A stretch of 64,000 nucleotides of DNA from Clostridium sp. UBA4548 (GTDB lineage Bacteria > Bacillota > Clostridia > Clostridiales > Clostridiaceae). Below, piece by piece: positions 1 to 9,094 of this stretch (positions are counted from its first letter, which is position 1; every line of letters starts with the position of its first letter). The notes below the pieces were generated by a model. That model made no database searches. It was not told the DNA's origin and saw nothing but the letters and a program-made list of their open reading frames with translations. Where the stretch lies: contig NZ_DGLI01000023.1 in assembly GCF_002387895.1 (NCBI RefSeq), positions 50,820-114,819 on the forward strand. The letters are read 5' to 3'. Both the position numbers and the translations under genes were made by a program.

Positions 1-462
1 ACTGACTCACAGGTTTTCAAGATTGTACATTCCAAGATAAATGAAGAGACGCCTCTAACTTCTTTTTCTATTATAATGGCTAGGTCAAAAGGGGACTTAG
101 CTGAATTTGTAAGAGGAGCAAAAACTATAAGAAGTCTAAAGGCTGGAGATAAAATTTTAATTGCAGAGGCCTGCACTCATCATCAGTTAAAAGGGGATAT
201 AGCTAGAGAAAAGTTGCCGACTTTGCTTAAGTCTATTGAGGAAAATATTATAGTTGATAACTACTCTGGTAAAGACTTCCCTGAAAATTTAAACCAATAT
301 AAATTAGTAATTCAATGTGGTTCTTGCATGTTTAATAGAGCAGAAGTAATGTCACGTATAGAGAGCTGTAAAGAAAAAGGAATTCCAATAACAAACTTTG
401 GTGTTGCAATTGCTGAGATAAATGGAATTTTAGACAGGGTAATAAAGCCATTTCATATTTAA
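1..462 (+). CDS. hydF: [FeFe]-hydrogenase H-cluster maturation GTPase HydF, C-terminal part
   Basis: The reading frame is open from base 1, so the N-terminal GTPase domain lies outside the window; what is visible is the dimerisation and cluster-binding region. HydF is the scaffold that carries the assembled 2Fe subcluster to apo-hydrogenase. The sequence shows the PLTSFS and KGDL signature, then ACTHH and, about 48 residues later, QCGSCM, which together match the Cys-x-His ... Cys-x-x-Cys cluster ligands of HydF; the usual His in front of the last pair is Gln here. It ends GILDRVIKPF, typical for the family. The gene converges on the hydrogenase operon across a shared terminator. Identity is firm; the start cannot be seen. 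Confidence 0.95.
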   Translation, partial: TDSQVFKIVHSKINEETPLTSFSIIMARSKGDLAEFVRGAKTIRSLKAGDKILIAEACTHHQLKGDIAREKLPTLLKSIEENIIVDNYSGKDFPENLNQYKLVIQCGSCMFNRAEVMSRIESCKEKGIPITNFGVAIAEINGILDRVIKPFHI

Positions 463-493
463 AATATATTAATAATTTTTGTTCTTAAGAAAA

Positions 494-531
494 GGGCTAT
501 CTCAAAATTCAGCTTTGAGATAGCCCATTTT
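494..531. terminator. Bidirectional terminator between hydF and hydA
   Basis: A perfect 13-bp stem (494-506 with 514-526) encloses a 7-nt loop. A T-rich stretch follows on the + strand and an A-rich stretch precedes it, so it can end both convergent transcripts. Confidence 0.9.
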
Positions 532-542
532 TCTTAAATTAT

Positions 543-2279
543 TTATCTTTTAATATAATGCGTGTGCAGTAATTCATGAGCCTTATGACTATTCGGTTCA
601 CCTAAAAACTCTTCATACAATCTCTGAATCTCTGGATTATCATGAGACTTCCTAATGTGTTTACCTTTATCTTCATTATAAAGTACTTGCATTCTTCCTT
701 CTATAATATCTAATCTATTATTAGAGTATGGTTGACCACCACCGTTAATACATCCACCTGGGCAAGCCATCACTTCTATAAAATGATACTCAGTATTGCC
801 AGCTCTAATTTTTTCTAATAAATCTCTAGCATTTCCAAGACCGCTAACAATAGCTACTTTTATGTCAGTACCATCGATATTGATAGTTGCCTCCTTAACG
901 CCGGTAAGGCCTCTAACAGCTTCAAAATCTACTTGTTCTAAGGTGTTTTTGGTTAACCACTCATAAGCAGTACGTAGAGCAGCTTCCATAACCCCACCAC
1001 TTGTTCCAAATATTACACCGGCACCAGTTGATTCTCCCATAGGATTATCAAATTCTTCATTTTCTAGGGAATTGAAATCTATACCAGCTTCCTTAATCAT
1101 TCTAGCAAGTTCTCTTGTGCTGATTACTATATCAACATCCTTAACTCCATTTTCTAGAGTAAACTCATCTCTTGCAGCTTCTGATTTCTTAGCAATACAA
1201 GGCATTACAGAAACTACTACTAGGTTCTTTGGATCAATATTCATTTTCTCAGCAAAATAAGACTTAGCAATAGAACCCCACATTTGTTGCGGTGATTTAC
1301 AACTAGAAGGTAAGTTTAATAAATCATGATAATGCTTTTCAATGAACGTAACCCACCCTGGACAACAGCTTGTAATCATTGGCAGGTTCTCACCATTTTG
1401 AACTCTTGTTAAAAATTCACGTGCTTCTTCTAAGATAGTTAAATCAGCAGCAAAATCAGTATCAAATACTTTATCAAATCCTAAAGCTTTTAACGAAGCG
1501 GCCATTTTTCCAGTAACAGAAGTTCCAGGAGTACAATTAAACTCTTCTCCTAAGGCGCTTCTAACAGCAGGAGCTGTTTGAACAATTACAACTTTTTCTT
1601 CATCTGCTAAAGCTCTCCATACTTTTGAGGTATTATCTTTTTCAACTAATGCCCCAGTTGGACATACAGCCACACACTGCCCACAGAAAGTGCACTTAGT
1701 TTCTTTTAAATCTGAACCGAAAGCAGGAGCTATAGTGGTATTAAAGCCTCTATTTATTGAAGATATGGCTCCAACCTTTTGTACTTCATTACAAACAGTT
1801 TCACACCTTCTACATAATATGCATTTAGATGTATCTCTAGCAATTGAGTAGTTATTATCTTCCTTTTGACTTATAGATTTACTACCATTAAATTCTATTC
1901 TTCTAATTCCGTACTCAGCTGCAAGTTCTTGTAATTCACAATTCATACTTTTAGCACAAGTTAAACATTCATTAGGATGATCAGATAATAATAGTTCTAA
2001 AATAGTTTTTCTTGCGCTCAATGCTTTAGGGGAACTAGTTTTAATAACCATTCCCTGCGATACCGGAGTACAGCAAGCAGGAGCTAAGTTTCGTCTTCCC
2101 TCTACTTCAACTACGCATACTCGGCAAGAACCAGGCTTATTTTCGGTTTTTTTATCATGAAGATTTAAATAGCAAAGTGTTGGTATTTTAATATTTAATT
2201 CTCTAGCTGCATCTAAAATAGTTTTACCTTGCTCAACTTGAACTTCTTTATCATTAATTTTAAGTGTAACTAAACTCAA
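543..2279 (-). CDS. hydA: NADH-dependent / bifurcating [FeFe]-hydrogenase, catalytic subunit HydA
   Basis: Catalytic subunit of a HydABC-type group A [FeFe]-hydrogenase, expected to couple ferredoxin and NADH oxidation to H2 production in the cytoplasm. Counting from the upstream in-frame GTG, the domains are: N-terminal 2Fe-2S ferredoxin (Cys39, 55, 58, 72), a His-ligated cluster (His104, Cys108, 111, 117), two 4Fe-4S clusters (Cys156-166 and 199-209), then the H-cluster motifs TSCCPGW (about 307), MPCIAKKSE (about 362) and EVMACPGGC (about 505). A C-terminal NuoE-like extension is absent. GTG at 2288 overlaps the Shine-Dalgarno AGAGGTG; TTG at 2279 sits 6 nt behind it and is chosen, giving 578 residues. 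Last gene of hydCBA. Confidence 0.95.
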   Translation of the reverse strand: MSLVTLKINDKEVQVEQGKTILDAARELNIKIPTLCYLNLHDKKTENKPGSCRVCVVEVEGRRNLAPACCTPVSQGMVIKTSSPKALSARKTILELLLSDHPNECLTCAKSMNCELQELAAEYGIRRIEFNGSKSISQKEDNNYSIARDTSKCILCRRCETVCNEVQKVGAISSINRGFNTTIAPAFGSDLKETKCTFCGQCVAVCPTGALVEKDNTSKVWRALADEEKVVIVQTAPAVRSALGEEFNCTPGTSVTGKMAASLKALGFDKVFDTDFAADLTILEEAREFLTRVQNGENLPMITSCCPGWVTFIEKHYHDLLNLPSSCKSPQQMWGSIAKSYFAEKMNIDPKNLVVVSVMPCIAKKSEAARDEFTLENGVKDVDIVISTRELARMIKEAGIDFNSLENEEFDNPMGESTGAGVIFGTSGGVMEAALRTAYEWLTKNTLEQVDFEAVRGLTGVKEATINIDGTDIKVAIVSGLGNARDLLEKIRAGNTEYHFIEVMACPGGCINGGGQPYSNNRLDIIEGRMQVLYNEDKGKHIRKSHDNPEIQRLYEEFLGEPNSHKAHELLHTHYIKR

Positions 2280-2312
2280 TGTTGGCACCTCTTTCTTAAC
2301 TTATTTATACAA

Positions 2313-4208
2313 TTAAATTAAATCTATAGCATCTACAGGACATGCTGATTGACAAGCTCCACACTTAATGCACTTATCTTGATCAATAACATGTTTAGTT
2401 TTAACTTTTCCACTGATGCAACTAACTGGACATTGTCTAGCACACTTTGTACATCCTATACATCTATCAGTAATAACATACTTCATAAGATCTTTGCATA
2501 CACCAGCAGGGCATACCTTGTCTACAACGTGAGCTTCATATTCTTTATAGAAATATTTCATAGTACTTAATATTGGATTTGGAGCAGTTTGACCAAGTCC
2601 ACATAATGATGTATCCTTAATAGTTTGAGATAAATACTTAAGCTTGTCTAAATCCTCTAAGGTTCCTTTACCTTTACTTATTGTATCTAACATTTCAAGA
2701 AGGCGAGTATTTCCAACTCTACAAGGAGTGCACTTACCGCAAGATTCTTCTTTAGTAAACTCTAAGTAGAATTTAGCTATATCTACCATACAGTTATCTT
2801 CATCCATTACAATCATTCCACCAGAACCCATCATTGAGCCAATTGAACCTAAGGATTCATAATCAATAGGAATATCTAGATATTCTTTAGGAATACATCC
2901 ACCTGATGGACCACCAGTTTGAACTGCTTTGAATTCACGGCCATTTTTAATTCCGCCGCCAATCTCATAGATTATTTCTCTTAACGTAGTGCCCATAGGT
3001 ACTTCCACAAGTCCAACATTATTAATTTTTCCTGCTAATGCAAATACTTTAGTACCTTTAGAGGTAGCAGTTCCAATAGAGCTATACCATTTAGCACCTC
3101 TGTTTATAATGGCTGGTATATTTGCAAGGGTTTCAACATTATTTACGCAAGTAGGTTTATTCCAAAGTCCAGATTCAGCAGGGAATGGAGGTTTGTTAGT
3201 TGGCTCTCCACGTTGACCTTCAATAGAATGTATTAGAGCAGTTTCTTCTCCGCATACAAAAGCACCAGCACCATACTTAATCTGAATATCAAAATCAAAA
3301 TTACTTCCCATGATGTTCTTACCAAGTAGCCCACAGGATCTTGCTTCTTCAATTGCAATTCTTAATCTATTAATTGCCAGAGGATACTCCGCTCTAATAT
3401 ATACACATCCGATAGTAGCACCTATACAGTACCCAGCAATAGCCATAGCCTCAATGACGCTATGAGGATCTCCTTCAAGTATAGAACGATCCATGAAAGC
3501 ACCAGGGTCTCCTTCATCGGCGTTACATATGATATATTTTTGATCAGCGTCATATGATTTTGCAAATTGCCATTTTTTACCTGTAGGGAAGCCACCGCCA
3601 CCTCTACCTCTTAAACCAGATTCTATCATGGTGTTAATCACTTCGTCTTGAGTATATTTATTTAAACATTTACCAAGTGCTAAATAACCTTCTTCAGCAA
3701 TATATTCTTTAATATCTTCAGGGTTAATAAGTCCACAATTTCTTAAGGCAATTCTAACTTGTTTTTTATAGAAAGTCATTTCATCTTGAGTTTTAACTTT
3801 TTCTTTTATAGTAGGCTCTTCGTACAGAAGTCTATCAATAGTTCGTCCATTAATAATATGCTCTTTCACAATTTCTTCAGCATCAGCTGGGGTTACGTGA
3901 ACATAAAAAACATCATCGGGTGTGATTTTTACAATTGGTCCTTTTTCACAGAAGCCAAAGCAGCCAGTAATTGAAACATATACTATATCTTCAAGGCCTG
4001 CAGCTTTAATTTCTTTTTCTAAATTTTCTTTAATCAAATCACTTTGTGCGGACTTACAGCCAGTACCACCACAGATTAGTAACTCCATTTTGTGAGTGCT
4101 ATCACCTTGTTTAAAATCTCTAGCACTTGTTGCTTTTCTAATGTTTAGTAAAGTTTTGTATTTTTCATACAATTGTTCTAACTCATTAAAAGAATTAATT
4201 TTATCCAA
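2313..4208 (-). CDS. hydB: NADH-dependent [FeFe]-hydrogenase subunit HydB (NuoF-like, FMN/NADH site)
   Basis: Diaphorase subunit that binds NADH and FMN and passes electrons to HydA. In order: a thioredoxin-like 2Fe-2S domain (CGGTGC and SITGCFGFCEKGP), the NuoF core with the glycine-rich LRGRGGGGFPTGKKW motif and GAGAFVCGEETALIHSIEG, an SLBB-like stretch, the NuoF 4Fe-4S motif ESCGKCTPCR, and a C-terminal two-cluster ferredoxin (CIGCTKCARQCP, CIKCGACQSACP). That is the HydB fusion layout rather than plain NuoF. An in-frame TTG at 4223 runs straight into a run of six G that looks like the Shine-Dalgarno; TTG at 4208, 6 nt behind that run, is the better start (631 residues). It follows hydC after a very short gap. 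Confidence 0.94.
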   Translation of the reverse strand: MDKINSFNELEQLYEKYKTLLNIRKATSARDFKQGDSTHKMELLICGGTGCKSAQSDLIKENLEKEIKAAGLEDIVYVSITGCFGFCEKGPIVKITPDDVFYVHVTPADAEEIVKEHIINGRTIDRLLYEEPTIKEKVKTQDEMTFYKKQVRIALRNCGLINPEDIKEYIAEEGYLALGKCLNKYTQDEVINTMIESGLRGRGGGGFPTGKKWQFAKSYDADQKYIICNADEGDPGAFMDRSILEGDPHSVIEAMAIAGYCIGATIGCVYIRAEYPLAINRLRIAIEEARSCGLLGKNIMGSNFDFDIQIKYGAGAFVCGEETALIHSIEGQRGEPTNKPPFPAESGLWNKPTCVNNVETLANIPAIINRGAKWYSSIGTATSKGTKVFALAGKINNVGLVEVPMGTTLREIIYEIGGGIKNGREFKAVQTGGPSGGCIPKEYLDIPIDYESLGSIGSMMGSGGMIVMDEDNCMVDIAKFYLEFTKEESCGKCTPCRVGNTRLLEMLDTISKGKGTLEDLDKLKYLSQTIKDTSLCGLGQTAPNPILSTMKYFYKEYEAHVVDKVCPAGVCKDLMKYVITDRCIGCTKCARQCPVSCISGKVKTKHVIDQDKCIKCGACQSACPVDAIDLI

Positions 4209-4226
4209 ATTTATCCCCCCCAAAAA

Positions 4227-4703
4227 CTACATGTATTCTGCGATAATTTTTTCTACTTGATCTTTCGTAACATGTCCATAAACTTTATCATTAACAGTTA
4301 CAACTGGAGCAAGACCACAAGCACCTACGCATCGTAATGAACCCACTGTAAAATGCATATCAGCTGTTGTTTCACCAGATTTGATATTAAGTTGTTTCTC
4401 AAACTCTTTGAGAACATCTCCAGCACCTCTTACGAAGCAGGCTGTTCCCATACAAACATTAATGACATTCTTACCTCTTGGTTCAGTAGTAAAGAAAGAG
4501 TAAAAGGTTACAACACCATAAACTTTAGAAACAGGTATTTCCAATTTTTCTGCCACAAAGGCTTGAACTTCTGATGGAAGATACCCAAAAATATGTTGTG
4601 CCTTGTGTAAAACTTCAATTAAAGCCCCTTCCTTACTAGGAAGTTCATTAATAAAAGCTTCTAGTTCCATAAACATTTGATTTTTATCACTATTGCAGCA
4701 CAC
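4227..4703 (-). CDS. hydC: NADH-dependent [FeFe]-hydrogenase subunit HydC (NuoE-like)
   Basis: The 158-residue thioredoxin-fold 2Fe-2S subunit of the HydABC complex, equivalent to NuoE. It has the helical N-terminal part (PSKEGALIEVLHKAQHIFGYLP), the VYGVVTFYSFF segment, and the four cluster cysteines in CMGTACFVRG and SLRCVGACGLAP. First gene of the hydCBA operon. The start is GTG at 4703, 9 nt behind AAGGGGGT. Regulation probably acts through the palindrome at 4778-4800. Confidence 0.94.
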   Translation of the reverse strand: MCCNSDKNQMFMELEAFINELPSKEGALIEVLHKAQHIFGYLPSEVQAFVAEKLEIPVSKVYGVVTFYSFFTTEPRGKNVINVCMGTACFVRGAGDVLKEFEKQLNIKSGETTADMHFTVGSLRCVGACGLAPVVTVNDKVYGHVTKDQVEKIIAEYM

Positions 4704-4777
4704 TTAAAATTTACCCCCTTTAAATAAATAATAAAACTAGCATTAGTTTCATTATAATAAACGAATTTTTTTTATAT

Positions 4778-4800
4778 TTGAAATAGTTTAACAATTTCAA
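4778..4800 (-). promoter_or_regulatory. 23-bp palindrome upstream of hydCBA, candidate operator
   Basis: Arms TTGAAAT and ATTTCAA flank a GTT-n-AAC core; only three central positions break symmetry. On the minus strand it lies just upstream of a TATAAT at 4757-4752, over the -35 area of the hydC promoter. The core TTGTTAAAC resembles half of a Rex (NADH-sensing repressor) site, but the other half does not fit, so the regulator is not assigned. Confidence 0.5.
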
Positions 4801-5408
4801 TTTATAGTATAATACTTTGCCTTCAAATTGTATAGTAGTATTTTATTATTTTAGCTATATTATGACAGGATTTTTTGCATATCCCTCCTATTCCATTTTA
4901 ATTTATATGTTAAATATGAAGGATTTTATTCATATTTAGATAAATTTTCTACAAACTTTTTATAAAATAAATAAAATATTTTTAAGTAATTCATAAGAAA
5001 ATAACTGATCAGGTTCATAAATTGCTTTGTGGAAATACTTTCCTATTTATATACATTTAAAAAAATCTATCTTATTATTAGTTTTTTACAAATAAAGAAT
5101 TACTTCAGGAACTACTGTGAGGGGTAGACATGTTAAGTCTGTAACTTATTTAGTTGCTTCTAGTTTTCGCAAATATAATTAGGTGAGGAATAATTAATTA
5201 TTAAATGGAATATGAATATTAGATTTTATCAGAGAATATATATTAGAAATCTAAAACATTTTTTTCTATAAAGCTTTGGTATAGAAGAATAGCATTCAAC
5301 TAGATAAGAGTTAAATAATAAACTCCTTGTAGAAACTTATGCTTTTAGTATTTGTCATAATAGCATTATAGTACTTTGCAATAATTAATGAAAAATGAAG
5401 GTGATTTA
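4801..5408. other. Intergenic region upstream of the ssnA / molybdenum hydroxylase operon
   Basis: Very AT-rich leader without a convincing ORF. Around 5100-5180 the sequence is less AT-rich and can form small hairpins (AGAC/GTCT around 5127-5141, AACT/AGTT around 5142-5156), so it may be a structured 5' leader, but it matches no riboswitch consensus I can recall. The promoter of the downstream operon should lie here; I cannot pick a strong -35/-10 pair. Confidence 0.4.
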
Positions 5409-6707
5409 ATGAAGGCTATTATTAATGCAAAAACCTACGACTTTAATAATTATAAGGAAAAAGTGTACATTCTTTTTGACCGCTTAATAAAAAAAATCGG
5501 GCCAATGAGTGAGTTCAATACTATAGAAAAAGAGCTTTTAGATAAGGTTATAGATGCTAGTGGAGCTATAGTAATGCCAGGGTTAATTAATGGACATACT
5601 CATATATATTCATCATTATCTAGGGGGATGAACTTGCCTTTTAACCCTAAATCTTTTACAGAAATCTTAGAGCAGTTATGGTGGAAATTAGATGGTGTTT
5701 TAGTCAAGGATGATTGCTACATTAGTGCCATTGTTTATGGATTAGAGAGTATAAAATGCGGGGTAACCACTCTAATAGATCATCATGCTAGTGGTGGCGA
5801 TATTTTAGGAACCCTTGAGAAGCTACAGGATGGCATATGTAGGGACTTGGGAATGCGCGGAATATTTTGCTTCGAGACAAGTGATAGATTTGATGTTGAA
5901 AAGTGCTTAGACGAAAATATAAATTTCTCAAAGATTAAGAACAATGAGTGTAGTAGCTTATTTGGCATGCATGCTTCAATGACTCTTAGTAATGAGACTC
6001 TAGACAAAATTTCTGAAAGAAAAGGAAAACTACCTATTCATATACATGTAGCTGAAAGTATGGAAGATGAAGTTGACTCCATAAATAAGTATAAGAAAAC
6101 AATAGTTGAAAGACTTGAAGAATATAAATTGTTGACTAAAAACTCTCTACTTGCACATTGTGTTCATATTAATGAGTATGAAGCAAAATTATTAAAAGCT
6201 CATAATGTATATGTAGCTTTAAATCCAACATCAAATATGAACAATGCCGTTGGACTGCCCGATTATAATTTATTAAAAACCCATGGGATTCCATGTATTA
6301 TTGGCAATGATGGATTAGGAGCAAATATAACTAGAGAATTTCTTAACTTAACATACTCAATGAAAAACAAATATAGTGATCCAGGAAACTTTAATTTTAG
6401 TGATTTATTGGAGTTAATAAACAACGGTTATGAATATGTTTCTAATCATTTAGGCATTAAAATAGGGAAAATAGAAGAAGGCTATGTATCAGATTTAATT
6501 ATTGTCCCATATAACTCACCAACCTGTATTTCTGATGAAAATATTTTTGCACATATATTCTTTGGTGTATTTGACAGATTTACTCCAAGAGATGTGATTT
6601 GTAATGGAAAGCTTCTTATGGAGAATGATAGGCCAATATTACCTTTTGAAGATATATATGAAAAAAGTGTTCTTACATCCAAAAAAATTTGGAATATATT
6701 AAAGTAA
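5409..6707 (+). CDS. ssnA: SsnA-type amidohydrolase / aminohydrolase
   Basis: Amidohydrolase-superfamily enzyme closest by eye to SsnA, encoded in purine-degradation and selenium-dependent molybdenum hydroxylase clusters; the presumed reaction is hydrolysis of a purine-type ring or amino group, exact substrate unknown. Counting from an upstream in-frame ATG at 5388: NGHTHIYSSLSRG (metal ligands His70, His72), DHHASGG, HIHVAES (His218, His220), AHCVH and GNDGLGAN (Asp308), plus the SsnA-like LWWKLD stretch. ATG at 5409 is chosen because AAGGTG lies 5 nt in front of it; ATG at 5388 has no ribosome binding site. 432 residues. First gene of the operon running to 15552. Confidence 0.85.
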   Translation: MKAIINAKTYDFNNYKEKVYILFDRLIKKIGPMSEFNTIEKELLDKVIDASGAIVMPGLINGHTHIYSSLSRGMNLPFNPKSFTEILEQLWWKLDGVLVKDDCYISAIVYGLESIKCGVTTLIDHHASGGDILGTLEKLQDGICRDLGMRGIFCFETSDRFDVEKCLDENINFSKIKNNECSSLFGMHASMTLSNETLDKISERKGKLPIHIHVAESMEDEVDSINKYKKTIVERLEEYKLLTKNSLLAHCVHINEYEAKLLKAHNVYVALNPTSNMNNAVGLPDYNLLKTHGIPCIIGNDGLGANITREFLNLTYSMKNKYSDPGNFNFSDLLELINNGYEYVSNHLGIKIGKIEEGYVSDLIIVPYNSPTCISDENIFAHIFFGVFDRFTPRDVICNGKLLMENDRPILPFEDIYEKSVLTSKKIWNILK

Positions 6708-6753
6708 GTAATTATACATTTCTAGTAAAAGAGTTTAGTTTGGGGGAGATAGG

Positions 6754-7833
6754 ATGAATTTAACAACTAGCATTAGTGGTATAGAAATAAAAAACCCATT
6801 GATGCCCGCATCAGGACCACTTGTAGGTGACTATGAGAAAATGCTTATACTACAAAGCTTTGGATTGGGAGCCATGGTTACTAAAACTATATCTGTAAAT
6901 GCAGCTGCAGTACCTAGACCTTGTATTTATGGAGATAACAACAAGATAATGAATGCAGAACTATGGTCTGAATTTTCAAGTGAAAAATGGCTAGAAGATA
7001 TATTGCCGCCATTAAAGAGAGATTTAGGTATTCCACTAATAATTAGTGCTGGATACACAAAAGATGATATGGAATATTTAATTCCAAGATTAGATTCTTA
7101 TGCAGATGCTTTTGAAATTTCTACTCACTATGTAGGTAAAGACTTGAGTGTTATAGGACAAACTGTAGCCACTATAAGAAAGTATACTAATAAGCCTATA
7201 TTTATGAAGATGAGCCCACACATGCCAGATCCTATAGGATTTGTTAATACTGTAATAGAAAATGGTGCAAATGGAGTAGTTGCTGTAAACTCTCTTGGTC
7301 CTTCTATGATAATAGATCCTATGAAAAGAAAAGTAGTAGTAGGTAATGATAAGGGACAAGTTTGGACATCGGGTCCAAGCATTAAACCCGTTGCATTAGC
7401 CATAATTAATATGATAAGAGAGGCTTTTCCTAATATAACCATTATAGGGGTCGGAGGAATATCATCAGCTGATGACATCGTTGAATTTTTATTGGCTGGG
7501 GCAGATGGAGTGCAAATGCTTTCTTCGGCTATGATAAAGGGAAAAGACTTGTATGAAAAGATAATTAAAGATTTACCCAAAACCCTTCAAAAGTATAATT
7601 TCCAATCTGTAGAAGAGGTTAAAAAAGCAAGATTGTCGAAAGAAATTAAATTTGAGCCGACTTATCCACTGATAAATGAAAATAAGTGTACTGCTTGCAA
7701 ACTCTGTGAAAGGGTATGTCCATATTTTTCAATGAAGGTTGATAAAGTAGCTCAAGTTAACAAGGAAAGTTGCTTCGGGTGTGGGCTATGCGAAAGTCGA
7801 TGTCCAGTACAGGCAATTACAGGAGTTTTATAA
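6754..7833 (+). CDS. Dihydroorotate dehydrogenase-family protein with C-terminal 2x[4Fe-4S] (PreA-like)
   Basis: FMN TIM-barrel of the PyrD/PreA family followed by a ferredoxin tail, as in the PreA subunit of bacterial dihydropyrimidine dehydrogenase. Visible: the N-terminal NPLMPASGP motif, an internal VNSLG segment, the phosphate-binding IIGVGGISSADD and GADGVQMLS, and two clusters at Cys312-322 (CTACKLCERVCP) and Cys340-350 (CFGCGLCESRCP). It probably reduces or oxidises a pyrimidine- or purine-derived ring using ferredoxin-level electrons. No PreT-like NAD(P)H partner is encoded next to it. It lies between the amidohydrolase and the hydroxylase genes. ATG at 6754 follows GGGGGAGATAGG. 359 residues. 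Confidence 0.85.
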   Translation: MNLTTSISGIEIKNPLMPASGPLVGDYEKMLILQSFGLGAMVTKTISVNAAAVPRPCIYGDNNKIMNAELWSEFSSEKWLEDILPPLKRDLGIPLIISAGYTKDDMEYLIPRLDSYADAFEISTHYVGKDLSVIGQTVATIRKYTNKPIFMKMSPHMPDPIGFVNTVIENGANGVVAVNSLGPSMIIDPMKRKVVVGNDKGQVWTSGPSIKPVALAIINMIREAFPNITIIGVGGISSADDIVEFLLAGADGVQMLSSAMIKGKDLYEKIIKDLPKTLQKYNFQSVEEVKKARLSKEIKFEPTYPLINENKCTACKLCERVCPYFSMKVDKVAQVNKESCFGCGLCESRCPVQAITGVL

Positions 7834-7855
7834 TAAATTTTTGGAGGGATAAAGT

Positions 7856-8644
7856 TTGAAAATAAATAGTTATTTGAGGCCACAATTATTAAATGAAGCC
7901 TATGATGAATTAATCGTTGATAGAAGTAATTTAATTTTAGGTGGTGGAGCGTATCTTAAGTTAGGTAATAGAAATGTAAATAAGCTTATAGATTTATGTG
8001 ACTTAAATTTAAACTATATTAAAGAACAGGAAGAGTCAATTGAAATTGGAGCAATGACTACTTTAAGGGAGCTTGAAGTGTCAGAAGTTTTAAAAAATTA
8101 CTTCGCAGGAATTTTATGTGATGCTGCTTCAAGAATAATGGGAGTGCAATTAAGAAATGTGGTAACTATTGGAGGGACTATTGGAGGAAGATATGGGTTT
8201 TCAGATCTTATAACGGCACTATTAGCTTTAGATACTAAAGTTATATTATTTAACAAGGGGGAAATGAATCTTGAAGATTTCCTAGCCTTAAAAGAAGTTC
8301 CCAAGGATATTATCACAAAAATAGTAATTAATAAAACTGACAGTAAAGCCGCTTTCAAAGATTTGAGAAATACCTCCACAGATTTTTCAATACTAAATGT
8401 AGCTGTGTCAAGAACAGCCAATATATTTAAAATTGTAATTGGTGCTAGGCCAGGCATTGCTAGAGTAGCTTATAAATCTATGGAAGTGATAAATAATTGT
8501 GAAAATCCAAAGGATTGTTTTGATAAATTATACAGCACACTTACAGATGAGTTCAACTTTAGCAGTGATATAAGAGGATCTGAGTTATATAGAAAAGAAG
8601 TTGCAAAAGTGTTAGTCAAAAGAGCACTTATGGAGGTATTGTAA
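7856..8644 (+). CDS. Molybdenum hydroxylase 1, FAD-binding subunit (XdhB/CoxM family)
   Basis: FAD-binding domain in molybdopterin dehydrogenase. Visible family motifs are LILGGGAYLKLG (pyrophosphate loop, near residue 25), the GAMTTLRELE segment, and RNVVTIGGTIGG (near 100), then a CO-dehydrogenase flavoprotein-like C-terminus. At 262 residues it is a little short for the family. It takes electrons from the 2Fe-2S subunit and passes them to NAD or another acceptor. TTG at 7856 stands 7 nt behind GGAGGG. It overlaps the next gene at TAATG, implying translational coupling. Confidence 0.9.
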   Translation: MKINSYLRPQLLNEAYDELIVDRSNLILGGGAYLKLGNRNVNKLIDLCDLNLNYIKEQEESIEIGAMTTLRELEVSEVLKNYFAGILCDAASRIMGVQLRNVVTIGGTIGGRYGFSDLITALLALDTKVILFNKGEMNLEDFLALKEVPKDIITKIVINKTDSKAAFKDLRNTSTDFSILNVAVSRTANIFKIVIGARPGIARVAYKSMEVINNCENPKDCFDKLYSTLTDEFNFSSDIRGSELYRKEVAKVLVKRALMEVL

Positions 8645-9093
8645 TGATTATTAATTTGAAAATTAATGGTTTAGATAAGGAGTTACAAGTAGAACCCCAT
8701 GATTATTTATTAGAAACCTTAAGAAATAATGGATATTTAAGTGTAAAAAGAGGGTGTGATACTGGATCTTGTGGTGCTTGCACTGTACTGTTAGATGGCA
8801 AACCAATACCATCCTGTGCTTGCCTTGCTGTAAGAGCTGATGGGCATAAAGTAACTACAATAGAAGGTGTACAAAGTGAGGCAGAAGAACTAGGTAAATT
8901 CCTATCAGCAGAAGGTGTAGAGCAATGTGGCTATTGTTCTCCAAGCTTTGTATTAACAATTTTAGCTATGAAAAAAGAGTTAAAGAACCCAACAGTAGAT
9001 GAAATTCGTCATTACTTAGTTGGAAATTTATGTAGATGCTCAGGATATGTTGGACATACTCGTGCAATAAAAAATTATTTAGGGGTGAAATAA
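8644..9093 (+). CDS. Molybdenum hydroxylase 1, 2x[2Fe-2S] subunit
   Basis: Small iron-sulfur subunit of the xanthine dehydrogenase family, 149 residues. The plant-type N-terminal cluster uses Cys38, Cys43, Cys46 and Cys58 (GCDTGSCGACTVLLDG); the C-terminal four-helix cluster uses CGYCSP (95, 98) and NLCRCSGY (130, 132). All eight ligands are present. It links the molybdenum site in the next gene with FAD in the previous one. The ATG overlaps the stop of the FAD subunit, and the next gene starts one base after its own stop. Confidence 0.94.
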   Translation: MIINLKINGLDKELQVEPHDYLLETLRNNGYLSVKRGCDTGSCGACTVLLDGKPIPSCACLAVRADGHKVTTIEGVQSEAEELGKFLSAEGVEQCGYCSPSFVLTILAMKKELKNPTVDEIRHYLVGNLCRCSGYVGHTRAIKNYLGVK

Positions 9094-9094
9094 A

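Noticed and set aside
4801..5408. Purine or Moco riboswitch ahead of the molybdenum hydroxylase operon
   Set aside because: The less AT-rich stretch at 5100-5180 folds weakly and has none of the conserved purine-riboswitch or Moco-motif sequences I can recall.
7090..7580. Long minus-strand open frames inside the PreA-like gene
   Set aside because: They overlap a clear iron-sulfur flavoprotein gene and show no ribosome binding site or family signal.
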